DNA of 64,000 bases from Adenophora triphylla var. japonica (taxonomy: Eukaryota > Streptophyta > Magnoliopsida > Asterales > Campanulaceae): positions 1 to 64,000 of the forward strand of contig JAFEMH010001455.1 of the NCBI GenBank assembly GCA_022495995.1. The letters run 5' to 3'. Positions 14,401 through 26,400 of this stretch are shown here, piece after piece. Positions within the stretch are counted from its first letter, which is position 1. Each line of letters opens with the position of its first letter. Under the pieces are notes generated by a model. That model did no database searches and was not told where the DNA came from. It saw only the letters and a program-made list of their open reading frames with translations. A program made the position numbers and the translations under genes.

Positions 14401-17400
14401 CATCAATTACTTCGCGCTATGGTCTCTCAAGACTTTCAAACTAGGGTTGGTGCACATCGTGTATTTTCAATTGTTCTTATTCCAACTTCTGTATGCCCTG
14501 CCCCTGGCTTTGTGGGCCAGCACTCGAAAAAGGCAGCCGATATTCAAAGGACATTGTCAAGAACAGTTTCGGTCTTTTCTTCTTCAGCTGCTCTATTTGA
14601 CAAGATAGGAAAAGAGAAAGGCCCCACACGGGAAAATATAGAGAAGAAAGATAAAATATTAGAAGGTGGGGCGAATAACCCATCAATGATGAAGAGATTA
14701 ACCTCAAATTACAGTCGAGTTTATAGTGTCAGAAGGCAGTCATCACCATTAACAACGGAAGAAAATGCAATGAGTAAAGTGGATAAAGAATCTGTATGGA
14801 ACAACTTTCATGCCTTCTTATTCTTACCTCTTATGATTTTATTAACGCGCCTGAAAATAATGAAAATGCTAATTCTTGCTTCTGGTTCATTTATTATTCA
14901 ACAACAGGAGGCAATATCACTGGAGGTTGAGTTCCCGACAAATCAACCTTCTGCTTTCTTCAATTTGGGTACAGGCCATCTCTCCTTTGAACACACCAGA
15001 AAACTATGAAGCAATTGCTCACACATTCAGCTTGGTGGTGTTATTTTCACGAGCCAAGGTAAGATTGATATTCATGATTTATTGATGGTAAAGTCAAAAT
15101 AAACTTCTTTCTGATGTAAATCACACCACCAGAAATGATAAACAGCGCTTGTATGTATTTCCTTCACTGTTCTCACTATCATATCTATTAAGAGATGTTG
15201 ATTAGGAGTAAATATGAGAGAAAATTGCTATAAAACTTTCTCCCGCTTGGATGCTCTTGTGCTATATATATTTCACATTGTGGTGTGATTCCATGTCTAT
15301 CCGTTTACAGCTATTCCTGATATTTTATAGTTTGAGTGTCTAATTTTTGCCAAGGTGTTTTTTTTTATAGAACTCCAGTCATGAGGCTCTTATCCGAAGT
15401 TTTCAGTTAGGATTTTCCTTGAGGAGGGTTTGTCTTGATGATAAAGGTAAGTGATCGCAGTTACATTTCAATTGTTAGAAGTTTGAATTTAATATTTTCC
15501 TCTTATACCGTGCAACTAAAAATATAATTGATTGGTCTTTCATTTAAGTGTTTAAAATGTCTATTTTATATGTTTGTTGTAGACGGGTAGCAATACAATA
15601 ATAAGCAATCCTTTAGAATGAGCATTTAGCTTATGGGCCATATATGCTCACTTGACTCTTGTGCATAGCTAAATGACATAGGGTTGTCTGAAGGCACCCG
15701 TGTTTATGCTTCTCTTATTCAGTTATTACAAAGAGACCTGTAACTACACTACCACTACCACACCACCTGCAGCAATAAACTTCACATTATTAAACATAAC
15801 GAAATGTTATTTTACGAACATGCACTGGTGTGATTGGGTAGGCTGAGGTTATTTAGATGAACTCGAAATGATAGATGAAGATGAGAGAAACTTAGCTAAC
15901 CCTTTCAAAGGTGAGAGTAATCTGATGCTCCTAAGGATACAAGAGGATGTGTATTTTGTAAAGGAGAGAGTATAACCTAAATCATCTTGGGACCTTCAGT
16001 ATTAACAAAAGAGCTTCATTAACTACTAATCCAGCTTCCGTCCCAAAATTGATGTCTGATTTGCAATTTCCAATGAAATTTTTTGACTTTTAAGTGCTAT
16101 CAGTAGAAAGAAGTATATGAATATCCTTATTGATCACAACATATCATTACAAGTGTAAACTAGGACATGTTAGTTGACAAAGGTGAATCTAGTTGTGTGT
16201 AAATTTAACTCGATTTCTTCCTAATTTTGCAGGGCCATTACCGCCATCACGCCGCAGATCACTCTTTACTTTGGCAACCTCAATGATAATCATCATAGCT
16301 AAAGCATCCAACATTATCCCTCTTTTAGCTTGTTCAAAGGCTGGACTGACGGATGAAACCGTATGTGCATTATTATTACTCCCTCGTCCCAAAATGAATG
16401 ACCATTTGGGATTTAAGGGTCATTTTGAAAAGATTGATTTTTAATAGAAGAAATCATAAACATTCTTGCTATTCACTTTCAAAATTTTAGTTTAGCAAAA
16501 ACATAATGAACTATGAAAAAAATGATTTATGGACAAAGTTATTTGAATGTAAATTTTAAAAGGGCATTCATTTTGGGACAAAAATGGACATTCAATTTGG
16601 GACAGAGGGAGTATTATTATAAGTGATTCTTGTACTGTTACTGATACACTCTACTAACATGAGTTGATGATCTTCAACAGGTTGATCCTTTCCTCAGATT
16701 GGTAGATGACTGCAAGCTACAGGCTTTAACCACTGAAATAAACCATAGTGGGATAGTTTATGGATCAAAGGAAGATGATAATGAGGCTTTGAAACCAGTT
16801 TCAGCAATACAAAACACCGGGCAGCAGTCTTTAGAATCTTTTGCCTCCTTAATAGTGAAGGCACTGGAGAAATCTTCAGATGTAAATCTCATAATCATCT
16901 GCACTCTTTCGAATTCAAAATTTCTACGTAAGCTTTATGATAGCTGAATCTTGAAAGTCGTTTGCAGTCGGAGTCTTCCATTTTAAAGAACCAGTTGCTT
17001 CAAAATTTCCTTCCTGATGATGCATGTCCTTTGGGAGCTCAATTGTTTTCAGAAATGCCAGCTCGCAGCAACAATGTAAAAGATAAAGAAGCTCATGATG
17101 AGGTAATTTCAGGAACGGATTTGTATCATTTTTTCCAGTTAGTTGTAATGACCTTATCAAGTCAATCTACAGGCTACACATCCGGTTTTCTCAATACATG
17201 GTGACCAGCCTGATTCATCTGAAAAACAGACAGATTCTGAATTGCAGCTTAATGTGGATAATCCAAGCGTCTTGAGTGTCAACCACTTACTAGATTCGGT
17301 AAAGAAACCATCTCCATCACTATTATTTTATATTTATATTGAATCTCCATTGATTGCGTTTAGAGTTGAGGCCAAAACCACTAGTTGACTACTGAGTTTT

Positions 17401-20400
17401 ACATTCTTTTCAATCTGGTCACTGACACCATAACTTCCGCAATATCATATCATTATGCATTTCCGTCACTAGGTAGGCTCTAGAGCTGCATGGTTTGTCT
17501 GATCAAAGATATACATTGCATTGTAAAGAGATCTTTTGTAGCTTGAATCCTTGATGCCCAGGTGAATGTAGCAGTCATACTATTATGCTATGTGGGGTCA
17601 TCACCCATTTCATTCCAGGAAAAAATGGAGTGTCATCAGATTTCCGACTGGATGTGCATGGAATTTGAGGTTGTAGACTCTGGTGCTTTGTTTTTAGAGC
17701 CCAATATGGCTATTCTGGTAGGTGGTAGAGGGCCTTCCCACTACTGATCAATCTGTGAACATTTTTCGGTCAAAGAGAACGTCAGGTTGCAGATAATCAA
17801 ATAAATTATAATTGGTACAAATTATTTATCCCTTTCATCTCTTCTAATCTACAGTTTACTAGTGCCACCTGCAGCAACAGCCACTACTTCTATTTCAACC
17901 CACCATGAGAACTTCATCAACTAGATCTACCACCACCTACTAGCGACATTCAGCAGTGGGGAAGCCCTTTGCAAAGAACAACGCCATAACTTCACCATTG
18001 CAAAATCCCATGCATAACTGCCTACAACCTTAACCATGTTTTGCACAGCCACGTCTTTTGTTTAACATTTTGGAAACTATCACCATCATCTCAAACGATC
18101 TCGGGTTTTGTTCCTTGTGAATCCACATTTTCAATAACCATGGTATATGCTTCCAAATGTTACAAACTCATCTAGAATCTTAAGCTGTTAGAGAGGAGCC
18201 TAACAATGTAATTCAAATTAACACTAAATGAAACAGCATGGCAACAGGTTCATTTGGAATTTTATGATTAACAAATCCAAGCAGGATGACTTGTACCCAG
18301 GGCCTTGCCAAACCATAATTGGGATTCCAAATTTAAGTTACCAACTCATCTTAAAGCTTAAGATGACAGACAAAATCCCAACAGTATGTGTTAATCTAAC
18401 AGGTATGAAGTGGAAGAGATTTTTTCTTGTAGTAAAACCAGTTAAGATGAGAGTGAAGGAGGCAATAATATAGAGTGATAGTTTTAGCGAGTCTGTGAGT
18501 TGTGTTGAAGCTAAGATGATGATGTTATTCGGAGCAGAAATCATTATTTCTTGCATTCGTGATGGATTTTTTCATGGTAATTGTGTGTATTGAAAGTAAT
18601 TTCTTCTGGACAATGCAGAGTGTAATATCTATACTGGTATCTAATTTTCTCACTGCTTAAGCCATTTCTTCTTAAGTGCTCACCTTCCATGGCTAAGAGT
18701 CTCACGGATTCAATTTTGATGAATCTTATGACTCTTCTCTATGCATTTCAGAATGACAAATTTAGTATAAAGACGTATTTCAAATTTTATTTGAGGAGAT
18801 AAGTTCGTAGAATTGCAGGAGACCGTTATGTTTCTCGAGTTTGACAAGTTCATTTGGCCATACCAGTAGCTATTTTGACAAATTAGATGAAATAATTTTT
18901 TGAAACTGAGATTCTTGGTTCATGGGAGATGCAGCTGCCTCAATCTATATTTATCTATAGATGATATACTTTGGTATCGAATCACCATTGAACATATTGC
19001 CCCTGTGGATTTGGATGCTCATCCTTTAGATTAAATAGGGGGGTCAAGTTTTTCTATAGCGGATGTTATTTGTATAAGAAATATGGAAAGGCTGTTGAGG
19101 GGTTTCTATTGATGGAATAAGGCCCAATAGCGTTTACCCCCTCCCCCAAAGTATCCACCCAATCCCACTTTGCACCATAGTTTGAAAAGTCGATATGTTT
19201 GATACTTAAATTTCCAAATCGTCCCACTTTACCCCTAACATGCACTTCACGAGGGGGTAAAGTGGGACGATTTGGAAATTTAAGTACCAAACAGACCGAC
19301 TTTTCAAACTGGAGTGCAAAGTGGGTTTGGTTGGATACTTTAGGGAGGTAAATGCTATTTGGCCATGGAATAACCACATTGAAACTTGTGAGAACCTCTG
19401 GTATACCAGTTGGAGGAAAAGAGGTGGGGGTGTGATGTTAGGAATTTGGGCACCCTTAAGTAATCTAGCTCGAAATATGAAAGGAACACAAATAGAACAC
19501 AAAATTTGTTTACCCAGTTTGTCGACACCTTGAACTACATATGGGCGAGCTGCCAAGCCATGATATTCACTATAATCTCTGTATCAGGTGATACAATCTC
19601 AAATCCCAGAGGGCAAAACTTTCAACAATGCTTCACTTTTAAAATTATACTCCCTCCGTTCCGGATCAAGAGTCCTACTATGTCTTTGCATGCTCATTAA
19701 GAAAAGAATAAGAAATGGGTAGAAAATGACAAGTGGATTGAGTATATAAATGTCTAAAACACTATTGATTATTCAAGTGTGTTAAAAATAGGGTAGTAAA
19801 TATTGGTTTTTTGTAATTCTATAAAAAGAATAAGGTATAAATGTCCAAAACACTATTCATTACTTGCCATTTTGGGAATAAAACAAATTAGGACTCTTAG
19901 TTAGTCTGGGACCTACTAAAAATGAAAGTAGGACTCTTGATCTGAGACGGAGGAAGTACTATTTTTCTTTCATAGAAACTATTGTACTTTGGAAAATATA
20001 CCATTTTAGCCCCAAATCCATCCCTCAATCCGCGCCTCAATCCGCAATTTTGGGGTTAAAATGATTCATTTTTCAATCTACAGAGGTATTTTTGAAAGAA
20101 AAAAAGTATAATGGTTGTTAGAACAGAGTCTATGTAGAAGATAGAAAACAAAAAACAATCACACAACATAACAATATACGTGGTTCACCAACTTGGCTAC
20201 GTCCACGGGCAGAGGGAGAGAATATTATAATCAACAGAAATCAACCGATTACAATCTCTAAACTAGTGCACGAATTCTTGGTCGCAAGAATTTCTGGTTG
20301 TGCAAACCCTAGATCTAGAAAACATATGAGCAAGAGAACTTCAGAATCCCAAAATTATCGATATGCCTATCACACTAGAATTACATCAGATTGGTTAGGA

Positions 20401-23387
20401 GATAGGGGGTATTTATACTGCCTATTCCTAACCCTGCACATAATTTGCCCCAAGCCAACCCAAATCCGGACTAGAGCGCGATCGCCCCTCTTGGAGGGCT
20501 CGACCGCCCCCTTTGTCCAGAGGCCAGAACGCGGTCGCCCCAGAAAGCGTGTGATCGCCCTGTTTTGGCAGAAAATTCGCGCAGCCGCTCCCCCTTGCAT
20601 GGCGCAGTCGCTCCTTGCTCCATCTCAGGAATTATCAATTTGCTTTGTTCAATCCCCTAATTAGGCTTCCCTAACTTAGATGGCATTAAACCCAACAAAT
20701 CTCCACCTTGACATCTAACCTCCGGATCACTTAATCAGAACTCCCCCTCTGCCTCAGATGTTGTCTAACAGCTGCAACATTCAGCAAGTCCAAGCAATGT
20801 TGGAACTTGCTTGTAAAACGGATTTTGTGAACATATCAACAGGATTGTCCGCAGTACTCACTTTCTTCACCTTAATCCGCTTCTCATTCTCAGAAAATGA
20901 TACCTCATTTCTATGTGCTTGGTCCTCTCGTGATGAACTTGATCCTTGGCCAAACATATTGCACTCAAACTGTCACAAAATATTGTAGCCTGATTCTGAT
21001 GTAACCCAAGGTCGATGATCAAGCCCTTTAGCCATATCCCCTCTTTAGCAGCTTCTGTCAATGTCATGTACTCCACTTCAGTAGTCGATAAAGTTAATGT
21101 AGGTTGCAATGTATCCTTCTAACTGACAACTGACCCACCAAGAGTAAATATATACCCGGTCATAGATCTTCTCGTGTCAACATCCCCAGTGTAGTCCGAA
21201 TCACAATAATCCTCAACTGCACATTCTGTACCACATCCATAAATGAGCCCAACATCCGACGTACCCCTAAGGTACCTGAAAATCCTTTTCATTTCCTGCC
21301 AATGTTACTTACTAGGTTCCATGAACCTACTAACAACACTAACATCATGTGCAAGATCCGGCCTAGTGCAAATCATATCATACATCAAACTACCAACTGC
21401 ACTAGCATAAGGTACTCGAGCCATGTACTCTTTCTCTTCAGGTGATTCTGATGCAAAAGCAACAGAAAGATGTGCATTCGCTGCACTCGGAGAATCTATA
21501 GGCTTTGCTGTAGACATGTTAAACCTCGCTAAAACTTTCTTTATGTAACATTTCTGGGATAAGAACAATTTTCGTTGACTTCTATCCATGTAGATCTCCA
21601 TACCCAGAATTTTCTTTGTTGTACCCAAATCCTTCATCTCGAACTCAACAATTAGATAGTAGACCCTTCAACTTCTGAATATCAGACTTCGTGATAGCAA
21701 TTATCAACACATCATCAACATAAAGAACCAAATAGATAGTCGAACCATCCACCAACCTATTGTGATACACACAACAGTCATACGGGCTCCTCGTGTAACC
21801 AATCTCTGTCATATAGCTGTCAACCCGTTGATACCACTTCCTAGGCGATTGCTTCAGTCCATACAAGGACTTCTTCAACTTACACACGCAGTCCTCTTTT
21901 CCCGAAACCTGAAACCCATCTGGTTGTGTCATATAAATTCCTACTCCAACTTTCCATGTAGAAAAGCTGTTTTCACATCTAGCTGCTCGAGCTCCAAATC
22001 TTGATGTGCCACCATAGCTAATAGCACTCTGATCAAAGTGTGTCTAACCCCTGGTGAGAAAATCTCATTGTAGTCAACCCCCTCTCTCTGCGTGAAACCC
22101 CTAGTAACCATATGAGCTTTATACTTGACCCCCTCTGATGGTGACATGCCTTTCTTTTTCTTGAAGACCCACTTGCAAGTAACCATCTTTCTGCCTTTTG
22201 ACCTCTTTGTTAACTCTCTTATCTGATTCTTGTGAAGTGACTCCATTTCATCTCCCATAGCTGCATGCCACTGGGTAGACTCTGAACATGTAACTGCTTC
22301 CTTGAGAGTGGTTGGCTCCGAAGGATCGGATCCTACCTCCTCCGCAACCAGAAGTGCATAAGACACCATGTCTTCAAAACCATACCTCACAGGAGGTTTC
22401 CCGAAATTAGCCCGTCTAGACCTCTATTGAGCTAACCCATGTTCTTCGGAAACTGGTGATGAATTGTCGGGTGCTTCTGTCTCCGACGATAGGTCCTGAT
22501 TAACATCTGACTGTGGACTGCTCAACTCTGTAGTATCTTGTAGCTCCACCTGGTCATCAACACTACTAACACCTGATATAACCACAAATCTCATAATAGG
22601 ATTAAGCACATAGTTTTCTTCAAAGACAACATTCCTGCTTATGATAACCCTACCCTCTGATGGAGATCAAATCCGGTATCTCTTGACGCAATCTCCATAA
22701 CCCATGAAAACTCCCTTTCTAGCCCTCAGATCTAACTTCCCATCATCCACATGATAATAAGCAGTATAACCAAAGACCCTTAAATTAGAATAATCAACAG
22801 GTTCACCTGACCATACCTCATTGGAAACTTTGAGATCGATATATGTATGTGGTTTGCGATTTATCAAGTAACATGTTGTACCAACCGCTTCTGCCCAGAA
22901 CTGCTTAGACAACCCTGGATTAAAGAGCATGCACCTTGCTCTAGCCAACAACGTCTGATTCATGCGCTTTGCGACACCATTCTGATGTGGTGTTCTTTTG
23001 ATAGCGAGATGCCTAGAAATCCCCACTTTCTTATAGAACTCATCAAACTCAGCACTGTAGAACTCCAACCCATTATCTGTTTGGAGTCTCCTGATCTTCT
23101 TCCCTGTTCGGTTTTCCACGAATGTGTTCTACTGTCTGAAATTTGTGAGAGCCACACTCTTGTGCTTCATTAGGGCTGTTACACGTTGCGAGCCTGTTCG
23201 AGCTCGGCTCGAAAAAAGCTCGAGTTCGAGTGGGCTCGAGTTGAACTCGAGCTCGAGCTCGAACCGATTTTTAAGCTCGTCATTTTTTCGAGCTCGGCTC
23301 GTGTTCGGCTCGTATGTTCGACGAGCTTTGTTCGACTCGTTTGAGCTCGACTCGGGCTCGGCTCGTTAAAAGCTCGAATGGATTTTA

Positions 23388-23432
<45 letters not shown>

Positions 23433-26400
23433 CGTTTAGGCTCGAGTTCGATTACAACTCGATTAGGGCTCGATAAAGCTCGTTTGATTTTAGATTTTTT
23501 TCAAAAAATAAGTCGAAGCTCGAGCTCGGCTCGTTAATTCTCGAGTTCGAGCAGCTCGCGAAAAGCTCGCGAGCCGGCTCGCGAAAAGCTCGAAACTTGA
23601 TTCGAGCCGAGCTTGAACAGGAATTCTAGGCTCGAGCTCGAGAAAAGCTCGAGCTCGTTTAAAAGTTAACGAGCTCGAGCTCGAAACATCAAAAGCTCGG
23701 CTTGGCTCGTTTACAGCCCTATGCTTCATAATAATCACCCAAGTCTTCCTCGAGTAATCATCTATCATAGATGAGAAATACCCGTGACCCCTCAATGATT
23801 CCTGATGTAAGGGTCCCCAACAATCCGAGTGAATATAATCCAGGCTGTTCTTCGTTCTATGAACCCGCTTTGGAAACTTGCTTTGCTGCATCTTCCCAAG
23901 TACACAATGTTCGCAAAACTTAAGGTCCTTGACCTTATGGCCACACAGAAGACCATGGTTTGCCAATATCTGAAACCCTCTGATGCTCATGTGCCCAAGC
24001 TTAATATGACACAACTTGGTCATATCCTCCTTGACCACTTCAGAAGATGCAACCAATACTGACCCAGAGCGTCATTCCTTTGAGAAAATACAAGGAGCCC
24101 CACTTAAGGCCTCTCAGAATAACTTCAGAACCTTTGTAGACATAAACTGCTCCACTTTTACCTTTCAAACTATACCCTCTGATGTCTAGCTGACTAAGAG
24201 AAATCAGATTTTTCGTCATGTGTGGAACGTCTCACATCGTTCAAAGTCCAGAACTTACCATCATGAGTCCGCAGCTTGATAGAGTCAATACCAACCACCA
24301 TGCAAGTAACATTGTTGACCATATGAATATTGCACCCGTTTACCTGCTCATAAGTTGTAAACCACTCTCTCTTCGGACTGATATGATAAGAAGCTCTAGA
24401 ATCAAGAATCCACGCATCTGACTGTCGTGCAAAATCTTCTGTTACTAGAGCATAATCCTCATCAGAGCTGCTCGTATCAACTGCAGCAGCATTAGCTTCA
24501 GAACGATTTGGAGGCTCACCTCGCTTCTTCCTAGGACAATCTGTCTTTCAATGTCCCTTTCTCTTGCAGTAATTACAAATATCCTCATGTTTCGGGCCCT
24601 TCTTGCCAAAATACTTTTTCTTCTTCTGTTTACTGCTAGAACCCCTGATGCCTTCCGCAATCAAACCTGTTGACTGGTTATCTGTACTACTATTACCGCT
24701 TGCCTTCGACGCAACTCTCTAGTTTTAAGCGAAGACTTCACCTCCTTTAGAGTTACCGTCTCCTTACCATTGATACTAGAGTCAACATAGTGCTCATATG
24801 ATAAAGGCAATGAAATAAAGAAACATTAATGCAACATCCTCGTCAACAACTTTAGCATTTATATTACGAAGTTCAAGTAATAAAGATGTAAATCTATCTA
24901 GGTGATCCCTAATGGGCGTACGTTCCTGCATTCGTAGATAATACAACTTCTGCTTCAGATATAGCTTGTTGGTCAATGATCGTGTTAAAAACATGTCTTC
25001 CAACACAAGCCACTAATCACCTCCGGAATCAGTATCTACAATATTCGCTAGAACATCATCATCTAGACACCTTATGATTTTAGAGTGGGCCCTCTCATCT
25101 AGCGCGATCAGATTTGTTGCTTCCTTCTCAGCTGCCTTCCTGTCCTTCTCCAAACTTTCTGTTGTTGCAGCCGCGACATCACCTGTAGGAATGGCTTCTG
25201 CTTTGCCCTTTGGATCCTGACGACCCCTGATTGCAGCAGCCACCGGAGCCCACAAACCCTTGTCTCTCAACTGGGTTTTCATCTTGATTTGCCAAAAACT
25301 AAAACTATTCTTCCCATTAAACTTGTTAATTGGTGATTCAATTCCTGATCCCATCTTCTTTTGCAACGGAAAACCCTAGACATTTCTCAACCTAACCTGG
25401 CTCTGATATTAGTTTGTTAGAACACAGTCTATGTAGAAGATAGAAAACAAACAACAATCACACAACACAACAATATACGTGGTTCACCAACTTGGTTATG
25501 TCCACGGGCGGAGAGAGAATATTGTTATCAACTGAAAATCAACCGATTACAATCTCTAATCTAGTGCATAAATTCTTGGTCACAAGAATTCCTGGCTGTG
25601 CAAACCCTAGATCTAGAAAACAGATGGGCAAGAGAACTTCAGAACCTTAGAATTATTGATATGCCTATCACACTAGAATTACGAAAGATTGGTTAGGAGA
25701 TAGGGGGTATTTCTACTTCTAACCCTGCTAACCATGCAGGGTTTTCAAACCCTGCACATAATTTGCCGCAAGCCAGCCCAAATCTGGACTAGGGCGCGAC
25801 CGCCCCTTTGTCCAGAGGCCAGTGGCGGTCGCCCCGGAAGCGCGCGATCGCTCCGTTTTGGCAGAAACTTCGCGCGGCCGGTCCCCCTTGCATGGCGCGG
25901 TCGCTCCTTGCTCCATCTCATGAATTATCAATTTGCTTTGTTCAATCCCCTAATTAGGCGTCCCCAACTTAGATGACATTAAACCCAACAATGTTAAAAG
26001 TGAATCACCCTTGAAAGTACAATGGATGAGAACGAAGTTTGGCCAATCCCAGAAGCTGCAAACGTCTCGGTATAATTCGTTGCTTATTTTTCCAGGACAA
26101 CTCAACCTACTAAACCCATGGGCAAAGATATGATTATTTTTTATGATGGTCAGATTTTAATCTACTTAAACTTCTACTTGAAGACATACTATTCACTAAG
26201 TTGACCTTTCTGCAGGTTCCAGAAACAACAAACCATGAGGGAAGGTTCTCAGTTTCAGCCCCACCACACATACCCTACAAGGAAATGGCTAGCCACTGTG
26301 AGGCCCTTCTGGTGGGAAAGCAGCAGAAATTGGGCAAATTTGAGAATGACCATCACATTCACGATCAATCTCTAATTGACTTGTCTAGCCAGAGTAACAA

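Larger units (their letters stand above)
20116..25990 (-). mobile_element. Ty1-copia LTR retrotransposon in intron, minus strand, defective
   Basis: Two LTRs, 20116-20697 and 25415-25990, both start TGTTAGAACA and end CCCAACA. Flanking duplications are ATGGT (20111-20115) and ATGTT (25991-25995), one mismatch. The PBS is next to the right LTR (about 25399-25413, complement of tRNA-Met) and the polypurine tract next to the left LTR (about 20698-20712). The LTRs differ at many positions, so the insertion is fairly old. It lies antisense to the EFR3-like gene inside its intron. A hAT element (23171-23721) interrupts the integrase region. Confidence 0.95.
17299..26215 (+). other. 8.9-kb intron of the EFR3-like gene, enlarged by transposons
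   Basis: It starts with GTAAAG after the serine codon ending exon 17173-17298 and ends with TGCAG before exon 26216-26452. The two exons join in frame and match consecutive parts of the family protein (NHLLDS then VPETT). The intron contains a Mutator MITE (19121-19364), a Stowaway (19650-19956) and a complete copia element (20116-25990). I see nothing definite in 17299-19120, nor in the short stretches flanking the copia element. Confidence 0.85.
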
